The notes: a model not told the origin generated them from the sequence alone. 32,440 nt of DNA from Ruegeria arenilitoris (GCF_013030265.1 NZ_WPZQ01000017.1:1-32440), one strand, 5' to 3'; shown: positions 8,784-17,218, counted from the stretch's first letter. Translations and numbers: made by a program.

Positions 8784-10142
8784 TTATACCTCTTTTCCCA
8801 GTGCCAGGGCCAATGTGACGCGATTGCTGAGACGTGCGGAGCGGACCGCCAGTAGTTGCCCGCGAATGTCGAAAACGGCATTTTGCGCATTGAGCAGTTC
8901 GAGAATGCTGGTCAGCCCGGCCTGATAGCGCGTTTCAAACAGGTCCGCGGTGGTTCTGGCGTGTTCGACTGCCTTGCGAAGCTCTGCCTCACGCCCCCGT
9001 AGCAAACGTTCCTGATCAAGGGCCTGTTCCACCTCGGAAAAGGCGCGCAAGGCGGTTTGCAGGTAGGTGATCCAAGCCTGATCAGCGCGGTTTCGCGAGG
9101 CGAGAATTTCAGTTTTCCGGCGACTGCCATCAAAGACCGGCGCGGTCAGCTGACCTGCCAAAGTCCAGATAGTGGCACCGCTGAGAAGGTCCGAGAAGTC
9201 TGACGTCGTTGACCCCAATGATCCTGTCAGGCTGATCTGTGGCAGAAGGTCTTTCTGGGCCACGGAAATCCGTTTGTCCGCCGCTTCAACCCGCGACCAT
9301 GCCGCCCGCAGATCAGGGCGGTTGGTAAGAACACTGGCCGGTACACCTGCTCGTGGCGCGGCACCAATTCGGGGCAGATGGGGCGTACCCTTGATCATCG
9401 CGTCGGGATATTCACCAAGTAACAGCTCCAGCACCCGGGCCGCCTCATTTTGTGTACCCAGATTGGCCAGCAATACCTCTTGCGACAGAGCCACATCCCG
9501 GCGAATGGCCGACAGATCGTCCAGAGATCCCACCCCTGCGCGATAGTCGCGTCGAACGAATTCCTCGCGCTGTTTCAAAGCTGCAAGGCGGCTGGATTCC
9601 AGTGATACGGCCTGAGAGGCGCGGGCATATTCGAACCAGCCCTGCATGACTTGCGCCGCGATCGAGGCGCGGACGGCCTGTAGCTGATCAGCCTCGGCAG
9701 ATGCGTCGAGGCGCGCGGCTGATCTACTATCGCGCAATCGGCCCCAGACATCTGCCTCCCAACTGACATCGAGCGACGGCCTGGAAGTTCCACCGGTTGG
9801 ACCGCTGCCCCCTGTACGGGTGTTGTTAAATGAGCCGGAAACACTAGGCGACAGCGATGCACCCACAATTCGGGCATTGAATCCGGCCAGCTCCATCTGC
9901 CGGGCAGCCAGCTGAACATCGGGATTGTTCTGCAAGGCGCGGTTCACGATACCCGTCAGCTGGGCATCGTCGAACAGGTCGTTCATCCCCTTGATCAGCG
10001 CTGTCTGGCCGCTCTGCCCGACGGCAAATTGCGCAGGTGGCTGCAACACGGCCTGCGCATTGCGGTCCGGGGGCGGGGTGAACTCTGCGCAGCCTGTCAG
10101 CAACAGAGTGAGGGCGCCTGTGATCAGATATCTTGACTTCAT
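8784..10142 (-). CDS. Outer membrane efflux lipoprotein, NodT family
   Basis: A 452-residue TolC-like channel of the NodT/OprM family. It has a lipoprotein signal with lipobox LLTGC (Cys18), two repeated outer-membrane-factor domains with long alternating heptad helices, and characteristic segments LDVSWEADVWGRLR and TNRPDLRAAWSRVEAA. It is the first gene of the efflux operon and is followed almost without gap by the fusion protein. Its promoter faces the two-component genes across 167 bases that hold TGTATCA repeats. Confidence 0.93.
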   Translation of the reverse strand: MKSRYLITGALTLLLTGCAEFTPPPDRNAQAVLQPPAQFAVGQSGQTALIKGMNDLFDDAQLTGIVNRALQNNPDVQLAARQMELAGFNARIVGASLSPSVSGSFNNTRTGGSGPTGGTSRPSLDVSWEADVWGRLRDSRSAARLDASAEADQLQAVRASIAAQVMQGWFEYARASQAVSLESSRLAALKQREEFVRRDYRAGVGSLDDLSAIRRDVALSQEVLLANLGTQNEAARVLELLLGEYPDAMIKGTPHLPRIGAAPRAGVPASVLTNRPDLRAAWSRVEAADKRISVAQKDLLPQISLTGSLGSTTSDFSDLLSGATIWTLAGQLTAPVFDGSRRKTEILASRNRADQAWITYLQTALRAFSEVEQALDQERLLRGREAELRKAVEHARTTADLFETRYQAGLTSILELLNAQNAVFDIRGQLLAVRSARLSNRVTLALALGKEV

Positions 10143-10309
10143 GCCGCCTACCTAGGCAGCGGTTGTCGCCGGTGTTTGTCAGGGAAAACGAAAATTGTAT
10201 CAAACTGTATCAGCACCCTGAGTTGAGGCATTTTGATACATAACGGGCGTTTGCATACCGCAATCGCTGCGTTATGCCCGTAAAAACCCAGAGCCAACCG
10301 TCCGGATAT
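10143..10309. promoter_or_regulatory. Divergent promoter with TGTATCA repeats, probable response-regulator operator
   Basis: TGTATCA occurs at 10196-10202 and again at 10206-10212, exactly 10 bases apart, as OmpR/PhoB-type direct repeats are. TTTGATACA at 10232-10240 is the exact inverse of TGTATCAAA at 10196-10204. The group lies between the efflux operon and the gene for an OmpR-type regulator. I infer that the regulator binds here to control the pump and itself. No copy was seen ahead of mipA. Confidence 0.65.
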
Positions 10310-11032
10310 ATGTCTAACCAGCACCTTCTCATCGTTGACGACCACCGCAACATCCGCGAGCCATTGGCCGAGTTCATTCGCAAACACGGATACCGTGTCA
10401 GTCAGGCAGCCAATGGTCAGGAGGCGTTTGCCGTTCTCAGGCGCGAGGAAATCGATCTGGTCATCCTCGATATTCTCATGCCGGGCGAAAGCGGGCTGGA
10501 TGTCTGCCGTCGTATTCGCGAGACAATCGGTACTCCGGTGATCCTGCTGACAGCTGTGTCAGACGATATGGACAAGATCATCGGTCTTGAGATGGGCGCA
10601 GATGATTATGTCACCAAACCCTTTAACCCGCGCGAACTGGTTGCACGCATCAAGGGTGTCTTGCGCCGCGCAAACGCGCTGCCGCGCACATACTCCAAGC
10701 TCGAGGCCGGATCGATCCGGTTTGGCGACTGGCTGCTGAATACCAACACCCAAACATTGACCAATGACAGGGTGCCCGATCAGACCACGGAACTGAGCAG
10801 CATCGAGTTTCGTCTGCTAACCACGTTTCTGCGCCACCCGCGCATTCTGATGACCCGCGATCAACTGCTGGATCATGTCAGCAATCGCACCGCCACAGTG
10901 TTTGACCGCAGCATCGACAATCAAGTCAGCCGACTGCGCCGCAAGATCGAAGCCGACCCCAAAAAACCGCGATACATCAAGACAGTCTGGGGTGGCGGAT
11001 ATCTGTTTTCGTGTGACGTGGTTAAGATATGA
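10310..11032 (+). CDS. OmpR-family response regulator
   Basis: About 240 residues. The receiver domain covers residues 1-118 with the acidic pair D10/D11, the phosphate-accepting D54 (VILDILMPG), the LLTA segment and the conserved lysine in DDYVTKPFNP. A winged-helix DNA-binding domain follows (about 135-235, with SSIEFRLLTTFL and the VWGGGYLF end). An in-frame ATG also exists at 10274; the 10310 start is chosen because the receiver strand begins right after it, though neither has a strong ribosome site. It overlaps the kinase start by ATGA. It probably controls the divergent efflux operon. Confidence 0.92.
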   Translation: MSNQHLLIVDDHRNIREPLAEFIRKHGYRVSQAANGQEAFAVLRREEIDLVILDILMPGESGLDVCRRIRETIGTPVILLTAVSDDMDKIIGLEMGADDYVTKPFNPRELVARIKGVLRRANALPRTYSKLEAGSIRFGDWLLNTNTQTLTNDRVPDQTTELSSIEFRLLTTFLRHPRILMTRDQLLDHVSNRTATVFDRSIDNQVSRLRRKIEADPKKPRYIKTVWGGGYLFSCDVVKI

Positions 11033-12387
11033 AATGGCGCCCCAAAACGCTGGCGGGTCAGTTCCTGGTCCTGATGGTCGGCTCGGTCATGCTGGCGCAA
11101 GTGCTGATGCTTGCCACTTTCATGGTCGAAACAGACGGCAAGATTGATCAATACGAGCGGACCTATGTCCTTGGCCGGATCGCTGCAGTTTACAAATCAA
11201 GCACCCATATGAGCCACGAAGAACGTGAGCAACTTTTTGAGAACGTGTCCAATCCTGACATTGTCTTTAGCCTTAGGCTCCAGCCCCGCGGGGTTCCGCT
11301 TGAACAATCAGATGAGGAAGTTCTCAGAGGATTGCGGGAGTTTCTCGACGCGCCGATCCAGATCGCATCCCAACCCGTCAACCTGTGGGACATCATTCGG
11401 TTCTGGTATCAGGATGCAGAAGAAAACTGTTTTCTACTGCTGACAGAATCCCTGAGATCATCGGATTGCCCCTATTGGGAAGCATTTGTGAGGTACGATG
11501 ATGGAAGCTGGTTATCAGCTGTCGGCCCACCTTCCCCCGAGGCTCCGGTGTTGCTGGCGCCTGTGATTTTTTCGGTGTTTCTGACAATCATCGGGATCAC
11601 CATCGTTGTCGCACTTGTCACGCGCCGACTGACAGCCCCCTTGCGCGAGCTCTCGAGCGCAGCAGATCTGGTCGGCCGTGGCGAAGATATCGACCCCCTG
11701 CCCGAGACCGGACCGCGCGAACTGTCTTCGGTGATGACTGCCTTCAACACGATGCAGGAACGCACCCACCGTTTCATTCAGGACAGAACAACCATGCTGG
11801 CCGCGATCAGCCACGATCTGCGTACTCCGATCACGTCACTTCGGCTGCGGGCAGAGTTCATCGAGAATGAAAAGCTACAGGGTCAGGTGATCGAGACACT
11901 CGATGACATGCAGACAATGGTCGAAAGTTTCCTGACCTTTGCCAAACAGGACATCAGCGAAGAGAGACTGCAAGAGTTCGATCTGGTTGACATGCTCAAT
12001 GCGATGGCGGCCGAAACCAAAGGCATGGCATTTACGTCATCGGCTGAAACCTGTCTCTATCTGGGTCGCAAGGTGAGCATTCGACGGGCCTTGTCCAACC
12101 TTGTTGGCAATGCCATCAAATATGGCCACGAAGCTCGGGTCCGGCTTGAAGTAGACGAAAACCGCGTTTGCATCACAATCGAAGACAGTGGCGACGGCGT
12201 GCCTGAAGACAGGTTCGAAGAGATTTTCACCCCATTCACCCGCCTGGATCAGGCGCGTTCAGTCACTGAGGGTTCTGTTGGCCTAGGTTTGTCAATTGCT
12301 CGTTCGATCGTGCGCAAACACGGTGGTGACCTTATCCCGTCAAATCTGGAGCGCGGGTTTCGGATCACAGCCATATTGCCGCTGTGA
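11029..12387 (+). CDS. Sensor histidine kinase (HAMP type), partner of the upstream regulator
   Basis: A 452-residue membrane kinase. Helix 1 is at about residues 11-32. A periplasmic sensor of about 135 residues follows with two cysteines (C134 and C147). Helix 2 is at about 172-198, then a HAMP linker, then the H box ISHDLRTPITS with the phosphorylated H262, the N box NLVGNAIKYG, G1 EDSGDGVPED and G2 GLGLSIARSIV. The organisation is EnvZ-like. ATGA overlap with the response regulator gene makes the pair co-translated. The signal is unknown; control of an efflux pump suggests envelope stress or a toxic compound. Confidence 0.93.
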   Translation: MKWRPKTLAGQFLVLMVGSVMLAQVLMLATFMVETDGKIDQYERTYVLGRIAAVYKSSTHMSHEEREQLFENVSNPDIVFSLRLQPRGVPLEQSDEEVLRGLREFLDAPIQIASQPVNLWDIIRFWYQDAEENCFLLLTESLRSSDCPYWEAFVRYDDGSWLSAVGPPSPEAPVLLAPVIFSVFLTIIGITIVVALVTRRLTAPLRELSSAADLVGRGEDIDPLPETGPRELSSVMTAFNTMQERTHRFIQDRTTMLAAISHDLRTPITSLRLRAEFIENEKLQGQVIETLDDMQTMVESFLTFAKQDISEERLQEFDLVDMLNAMAAETKGMAFTSSAETCLYLGRKVSIRRALSNLVGNAIKYGHEARVRLEVDENRVCITIEDSGDGVPEDRFEEIFTPFTRLDQARSVTEGSVGLGLSIARSIVRKHGGDLIPSNLERGFRITAILPL

Positions 12388-12558
12388 TATCAAACAGACG
12401 GTGTCTTTCCCTCTAGGAGGAAAGGAAACTCGCTTGATCTGGTTAAGGAGCGCCAAGGTTCTGTCGCAATTCTATCACGGAATCAAAAACATCAACGTTG
12501 AAGACGGAGCCTTCGGCGCACCGAAAGCCCTCGTCACACTTTGCGATACAATCTCGGA

Positions 12559-14628
12559 CTAGTCGACGGCCAGCTCTGTGATTTCCCTGCGGAAGGGCAA
12601 GGCATCACCGATATCCGGCCCGTCCAGTTCACGTGCATATCGATGACCCGCATAGGTCGCCCAGGCAATCGGACCCGGAGCACTCGCATCGCCTACAATC
12701 TTCACCGACTGAATCCCTGCGTCATTCCATTCGGAACGCCGCTGCAACAAGTCTTCGTAAATGCTGTCATTACCAAGTCTGGAAGCAACCATGACAACGG
12801 CATCTGCTTCGATCTTCCAGGTCCGGTCTGTATAGGTACAGTTCGAAACCACGTGATCTTTGCGCACTTCGGTGATGCCCTGGTTCAGAACAATCTCGAC
12901 ACCGGCCTCAACCAACCGCGGATGGATGGCAACCTGTTCCAGCGTATTGTTGGTCCAGTCGCTGACATAGGCTGACGGCGTCACCAATGTCACCTGCGCA
13001 CCGTTCTTGGCAAGAAACTCTGCCAGTACACCGCCCATGTAATAATGATCATCATCGTATACCACGACGCGACCAGATGGGATGGTACCGTCCATCAGAT
13101 CATCCGGAGTCAGCACCGTAGCCCCTTCGGCAATCGGCATGGGAACAACGTGCTGACGCGATACTCCGTCCCGACGCCAGGTCGAACCGGTCGCGATGCA
13201 GATGTTCTCGAACCCGAACTCAAGGATACTGTCTGCATCCAGTTCGCTCTCACGATAGATTTCGACATTGGGCCGCTGCTGCAATTGGTATTCGCGGTAG
13301 TCCACGACCCTCCCCCAGGCACTTAGCCCCGGCAAGGTACGTTCGCGGGTTACACGTCCGCCGATCACATCTTTTGCTTCGGCAACGGCGACATCATAAC
13401 CCCGGCGACTAAGCGCCCAGGCCGCTTCAAGCCCCGCAGGACCCGACCCAACGATCAAAACGTTGGAGCTGTCGCCTTTGTCATTCATCTTTTCAGGGTG
13501 CCAACCTTTGCGCCACTCCTCCATGAAAGTCGGATTCTGTGTGCAGCGGCTGATCGACATGGTCATGTCGCCAGTGATGCAGATGTTACAACCGATGCAC
13601 TCGCGAATATCATCTATCCGGCCTTCCTCGACCTTTTTCGGCAGGAAAGGGTCTGCAATCGAAGGGCGTGCGCAACCTATGAAATCCAGCGTGCCGGACT
13701 TGATCATCCGGGCCATCACGTCTGGTGAAGTGAAACGACCAACGCCAACGATAGGCTTGTCGGTCAATTCGTGAATACCACGTACAAGCTGTTCCTGTGC
13801 CGCCTCTTCCTTGAATCGCGACGGCCCTGAGCAATCTTCCCAAGAGCCTTGCGCCAGATCCCAGAGATCAGGCAGGTCCTTGTTCATTTCGATATAGTCG
13901 CGCACTTCGGCGTTCGAAAAACCCAGTTCGCCGATTGTTTCATCCAACGACACCCGCAACGTAATCGCCATTGTATCGCCGACAGCATCGCGCATGTCCG
14001 CAATGACTTCCTGACTGAACCGGGCGCGGTTTTCCAGGCTGCCGCCGTATTCATCGCTGCGTTGATTGGTGGCGCGGCTCAGGAAGTGTTGGAATATGCC
14101 AAACCCATGCGCGCCGTAGAGGCAGATAAGATCAAAGCCAGCCTCTTTTGACCGTTTCGCTGCGTTCACGAACCAGCGGCGCAAGTCCTTGATATCCGAT
14201 TTTGACAACGCCCGTGCCTGTACCGGGTCGTTGGTAAATGTCCGGATTGGCAGGGCGGACGGCGCCAATGGTACCTCTTTTGTGTACAAATTCGGCCCGT
14301 TGATGCCCGAATACGCCAGCTGAATACCAGCCAGCGCGCCGTGGGTCTTCATCTTTTCCGACATTTTGCGCAGCTGCGGGATGTCCTTGTCCTCCCACAG
14401 GCGCAGTTCGATGAAAGGCGTGATTTCCGAGGTATGATGCATCTCGCACTGTTCGGTAAAGATCACGCCCCAACCACCCTCGGCCTTGATCCCGCGCATG
14501 GCAGCGGCAGCGGACGGATCGCGATAGCCTCCGCCATTGCAGTGCGGCACCTGATAAAAGCGGTTCTTGGCAGTCAATGGGCCAATTTTCATTGGTTCGA
14601 ACAGAACATCGTAGCGTGGATCACGCAT
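12559..14628 (-). CDS. Trimethylamine-dehydrogenase family flavoenzyme; probable histamine (or similar amine) dehydrogenase
   Basis: A 689-residue iron-sulfur flavoprotein that oxidatively deaminates an amine. An old-yellow-enzyme barrel (1-340) has Cys30 in QVPHC, the site of covalent 6-S-cysteinyl FMN in the family. The 4Fe-4S site is C344, C347, C350, C362. Two nucleotide-fold domains follow (from about 390, VLIVGSGPAG). Y171 and H174 of the known Tyr-His pair are kept. The substrate-cage positions Tyr60, Trp264, Trp355 of trimethylamine dehydrogenase read Gln60, Trp263, Asp354, the pattern I recall for histamine dehydrogenase. The usual Asp267 position appears to be Cys266, with Asp265 beside it. 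GGGAG lies 7 bases before this ATG; the frame extends to 14667. It is divergent from a LuxR gene. ETF, encoded at the right edge, is the expected electron acceptor. Confidence 0.85.
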   Translation of the reverse strand: MRDPRYDVLFEPMKIGPLTAKNRFYQVPHCNGGGYRDPSAAAAMRGIKAEGGWGVIFTEQCEMHHTSEITPFIELRLWEDKDIPQLRKMSEKMKTHGALAGIQLAYSGINGPNLYTKEVPLAPSALPIRTFTNDPVQARALSKSDIKDLRRWFVNAAKRSKEAGFDLICLYGAHGFGIFQHFLSRATNQRSDEYGGSLENRARFSQEVIADMRDAVGDTMAITLRVSLDETIGELGFSNAEVRDYIEMNKDLPDLWDLAQGSWEDCSGPSRFKEEAAQEQLVRGIHELTDKPIVGVGRFTSPDVMARMIKSGTLDFIGCARPSIADPFLPKKVEEGRIDDIRECIGCNICITGDMTMSISRCTQNPTFMEEWRKGWHPEKMNDKGDSSNVLIVGSGPAGLEAAWALSRRGYDVAVAEAKDVIGGRVTRERTLPGLSAWGRVVDYREYQLQQRPNVEIYRESELDADSILEFGFENICIATGSTWRRDGVSRQHVVPMPIAEGATVLTPDDLMDGTIPSGRVVVYDDDHYYMGGVLAEFLAKNGAQVTLVTPSAYVSDWTNNTLEQVAIHPRLVEAGVEIVLNQGITEVRKDHVVSNCTYTDRTWKIEADAVVMVASRLGNDSIYEDLLQRRSEWNDAGIQSVKIVGDASAPGPIAWATYAGHRYARELDGPDIGDALPFRREITELAVD

Positions 14629-14720
14629 GCTGGATCTCCCTTGGACATCTGGCGGGGTGATCTCCACTTGGCGTTTTCCGGATCCGGGCTTTCATGGCCG
14701 CAACCGCGTCAAGTTGGATT

Positions 14721-14779
14721 TATACCCCTGTTATGTGCAATAAATCCTAATTCATCTCACATTTAGGGGTATATACCCC
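14721..14779. promoter_or_regulatory. Repeated TATACCCC half-sites and palindrome, probable LuxR-type operator
   Basis: A perfect palindrome GGGGTATATACCCC lies at 14766-14779, only 15 bases before the LuxR-type start. TATACCCC is also present at 14721-14728, 51 bases (about five helical turns) upstream of the copy inside the palindrome. The region separates the dehydrogenase and its regulator, so self-control plus control of the dehydrogenase is inferred. CCTAA at 14746-14750 lies between the sites. Confidence 0.6.
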
Positions 14780-14793
14780 CAGAGAGGTATGAA

Positions 14794-15588
14794 TTGGCGA
14801 ACCAGTCTCCAGCCCCTGATCTTCTGGCAGCGGCTATTCTTGCAATTGAAACACAGGCTTTTCCGCAGGAACTGCACAGTTGGTTGGCCAGGACCTGTCG
14901 TTTCGACAACATCACGATCCTGGCTTTTTTCGAGAATCAGGAACCCGAGGTGTTTCTGACTCACGCTTCCGAAGGACGTGTATTCGAACGGATCGGGAGC
15001 CACTATGTAAACGGGGCCTATCTGCTGGACCCATTCTACGGACTATTCCGGAAAGGTGCGCGTGATGGCCTCTACCGGCTAGCCGATGTGGCTCCGGATC
15101 AGTTTCAGCGCAACGAATACTATAAATCCTATTATGAACGCACCACGTTGGTGGACGAACTGGCATTCTATTGCAGCCCCGCTCCCGGAGTCGGCGTGAC
15201 ACTCTGTATTGGCCGGGACGCAACCACCGCGTCAAAGTTTTCATCGCGCGATATTGCCAGCGCACGTGACATAGCGCCGGTCGTCAACGCTCTGGTCAGA
15301 AAGAACTGGCGTAAACTCCGTTCGGAGAATGATAGATCGCCGGAAAGCACGGTAGAGTCTCTGCGTGACCGGCTATCGGCTGAAAAAGACATCTCCCTCA
15401 GCGCAAGACAATCAGAAATAGCGTTGCTGATCCTGCAGGGGCATTCATCTATTTCTATTGGTCTGACATTGGGGATCAGCCCGCAGACCGTAAAGGTCAT
15501 TCGCAAGCAATTATATAAGAAATGCCAGATTTCATCTCAGGGCGAACTTTATTATCTGATCGCACCGTTTCTGTCTCAGATCCGTTAA
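14794..15588 (+). CDS. LuxR-family regulator paired with the first amine dehydrogenase
   Basis: A 264-residue protein with a C-terminal LuxR helix-turn-helix (about 200-255: LSARQSEIALLILQGHSS, then GLTLGISPQTVKVIRKQLYKK). The N-terminal half is a sensory region without a visible acyl-homoserine-lactone domain. It shares a YxxGAYxxDPF stretch with the second LuxR protein of the window. The start is TTG with AGAGAGG 6 bases upstream; the nearby ATG at 14789 is out of frame. It is transcribed away from the amine dehydrogenase and ends upstream of the monooxygenase operon. A small-molecule ligand such as the amine or its acid is inferred. Confidence 0.85.
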   Translation: MANQSPAPDLLAAAILAIETQAFPQELHSWLARTCRFDNITILAFFENQEPEVFLTHASEGRVFERIGSHYVNGAYLLDPFYGLFRKGARDGLYRLADVAPDQFQRNEYYKSYYERTTLVDELAFYCSPAPGVGVTLCIGRDATTASKFSSRDIASARDIAPVVNALVRKNWRKLRSENDRSPESTVESLRDRLSAEKDISLSARQSEIALLILQGHSSISIGLTLGISPQTVKVIRKQLYKKCQISSQGELYYLIAPFLSQIR

Positions 15589-15620
15589 CCCCTGCGGAAA
15601 CATGCAGGAAATCTACCAGA

Positions 15621-15650
15621 TTAGTCACAGCCTAACTAAGGGTAAGTTAG
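15621..15650. promoter_or_regulatory. Overlapping inverted repeats ahead of monooxygenase operon
   Basis: TTAG-N7-CTAA (15621-15635, TTAGTCACAGCCTAA) overlaps a second dyad CTAACT-N7-AGTTAG (15632-15650). The first has LysR-box spacing (T-N11-A) and shares TTAG....AGCCTAA with a site at 30145-30159 upstream of potA. It is probably the binding site of a regulator such as the LysR protein encoded in this operon. Confidence 0.5.
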
Positions 15651-15748
15651 ACAGTAATTTCGCCTGTTTTGAAGTTGTGAAATTTTATCCCTGAAACGCG
15701 CTAGGCGTGCTGGACCGGCACGAAAATCCACGAACAGGTGGAGCCACG

Positions 15749-15904
15749 ATGTCGAGGTTCAGGCCTAAAACAGGGTCTGTTTCCGCTGTCGGTATTTGGT
15801 TGTTTTCTCGTTTGTCCGCCCATTCAGCGGAGCGAGAAGTGCCAAATCGGCTTGGTCCGGCTTTCAAGCCGTCATCGGTCCTATGGACCGGCCGAGAACA
15901 TTAA
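15749..15904 (+). CDS. Small upstream ORF / possible leader peptide
   Basis: A 51-codon frame begins with ATG at 15749, five bases after a good ribosome site (GGTGGAG, 15737-15743), and ends 14 bases before the monooxygenase start, with its stop next to that gene's GGGA site. The product (starting MSRFRPKTGSVSAV, basic) matches no family I know. It overlaps strongly folded RNA, so it may be a leader peptide or a chance frame. Alternative: the stretch is only an untranslated leader. Confidence 0.3.
   Translation: MSRFRPKTGSVSAVGIWLFSRLSAHSAEREVPNRLGPAFKPSSVLWTGREH
15794..15890 (+). promoter_or_regulatory. Strongly folded 5' leader of the monooxygenase operon
   Basis: Three successive stem-loops are seen. 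(1) A nested stem: ATTTGG/CCAAAT (15794-15799 with 15842-15847), TTCTCG/CGAGAA (15805-15810 with 15833-15838) and TCCGC/GCGGA (15815-15819 with 15827-15831). (2) CGGCT/AGCCG (15858-15862 with 15867-15871). (3) CGGTCC/GGACCG (15876-15881 with 15885-15890). CGGCTT at 15848 and at 15858 can both pair with AAGCCG at 15866, and GGTCC at 15854 can compete for GGACC, so alternative folds exist. It resembles no riboswitch class I recognise. Confidence 0.45.
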
Positions 15905-15918
15905 AAGGGAACCGAAAA

Positions 15919-17196
15919 ATGGCATTGGAGAGAACGGACACGCTGGTTGTTGGCGGAGGTCAGGCAGGGATCGCTCTGAGCGAACACCTGGGAAAAAACA
16001 ATGTGCCCCATCTTGTGCTGGAAAAGAACCGCATCGCCGAAGCGTGGCGAACGGGGCGTTGGGATGCACTGGTTGCGAATGGACCGGCTTGGCATGATCG
16101 CTTTCCCAATCTTGATTTCAAAGGGAATGACCCTGACGCATTCGTGACCAAGGACCGGGTTGCCGAATACCTTGTAGAATACGCCGAAATGGTCGACGCA
16201 CCAATTCGTGAGGGCATCGAGGTCCTCAAGGCTGAACGTCTTCCGGGTGAAGGCGGGTTCCGTGTTGAAACTTCTGCAGGAGCAATTGAGGCAAAACGCA
16301 TTGTTGCGGCGACCGGTGCATTCCAACACCCTGTCATTCCACCAATCGTTCCCGAGTCCGCAGGTATCGAGCAGCTGCATTCCTTCTACTACAAGAACCC
16401 AAACCAGCTGAAAGAAGGCGCTGTGATGGTTGTTGGCGCCGGTTCGTCAGGTGCCCAGATCGCGGATGAGCTGAACCGTGCTGGCCGCAAGGTGTTCCTG
16501 TCGGTTGGTCCGCATGATCGGCCTCCGCGTCGGTACCGTGGGCGCGACTTTGTCTGGTGGTTGGGTGTTCTGGGTCTGTGGGACATGGCAGCGATGAAAC
16601 CCGGTACCGAGCATGTCACGATCTCGGTCAGCGGTGCCTATGGCGGCCATACGATGGATTTCCGCCGTCTGGCAGGTGAAGGCGTGACTCTTGTTGGCCT
16701 GACTCAGGGTTTCGAAAACGGCGTGCTGAGCTTTGCTGATGACCTTCAGAAAAACGTCGCTGCCGGAGACGCGAACTATCTTGAAATGCTCGATGCAGCA
16801 GATGCCTATGTAGACCGCACCGGGCTAAACCTGCCCGAAGAGCCCGAAGCGCGACAATCCTGGCAAGATCCCGATTGTCTGACCAATCCGCTTGCATCAA
16901 TCGACCTTGCCAAGGAAGGCATTACAACAATCATCTGGGCAACAGGATTCCGTCAGGATTTCAGCTGGATCAAGGCAGATGCTTTTGACGAACGGGGCGC
17001 TCCAATCCATCAGCGCGGGGTTTCGGTTGAGCCGGATATCTATTTCCTGGGGCTGCCATGGCAGTCGCGCCGCGGATCAACCTTTATCTGGGGCGTATGG
17101 CATGATGCAAAGTACATCGCAGACCAGATCGCAATCCAGCGGGCCTATCAGGACTATGACGGTGAAGCGGCTATCGTTTCCACCGCCGCTGAATAA
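15919..17196 (+). CDS. FAD/NAD(P)-dependent monooxygenase, CzcO/flavin-monooxygenase type
   Basis: A 425-residue class B type flavin monooxygenase. The FAD fold is at residues 9-17 (LVVGGGQAG) and the NADPH fold at 170-178 (MVVGAGSSG). The family's HSxxY segment lies at 154-158 and the late ATGF motif (WATGFRQDF) is present. The frame could start earlier (15796), but GGGA 7-8 bases before the ATG at 15919 and the FAD fold right after it favour this start. It is the first gene of an operon with RidA, DUF1028, aldehyde dehydrogenase and LysR. It probably oxygenates an intermediate of the amine pathway; ring oxidation of imidazole acetate (a known flavin monooxygenase reaction) is my preferred guess. 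Other soft N- or C-oxygenations are possible. Confidence 0.85.
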   Translation: MALERTDTLVVGGGQAGIALSEHLGKNNVPHLVLEKNRIAEAWRTGRWDALVANGPAWHDRFPNLDFKGNDPDAFVTKDRVAEYLVEYAEMVDAPIREGIEVLKAERLPGEGGFRVETSAGAIEAKRIVAATGAFQHPVIPPIVPESAGIEQLHSFYYKNPNQLKEGAVMVVGAGSSGAQIADELNRAGRKVFLSVGPHDRPPRRYRGRDFVWWLGVLGLWDMAAMKPGTEHVTISVSGAYGGHTMDFRRLAGEGVTLVGLTQGFENGVLSFADDLQKNVAAGDANYLEMLDAADAYVDRTGLNLPEEPEARQSWQDPDCLTNPLASIDLAKEGITTIIWATGFRQDFSWIKADAFDERGAPIHQRGVSVEPDIYFLGLPWQSRRGSTFIWGVWHDAKYIADQIAIQRAYQDYDGEAAIVSTAAE

Positions 17197-17218
17197 CACC
17201 GAAAATCAGGATACCAAA

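Noticed and set aside
12405..12424. CTTTCC/GGAAAG hairpin after the histidine kinase
   Set aside because: The stem is only 6 bp, with no T run, so I do not call it a terminator.
14789..14791. ATG just before the first LuxR gene
   Set aside because: It is out of frame with the LuxR protein; the TTG at 14794 has the proper spacing from AGAGAGG.
16892..17218. Long N-terminal extension of the RidA frame
   Set aside because: It overlaps the end of the monooxygenase in another frame; the RidA ATG at 17219 has its own ribosome site and the family length fits.
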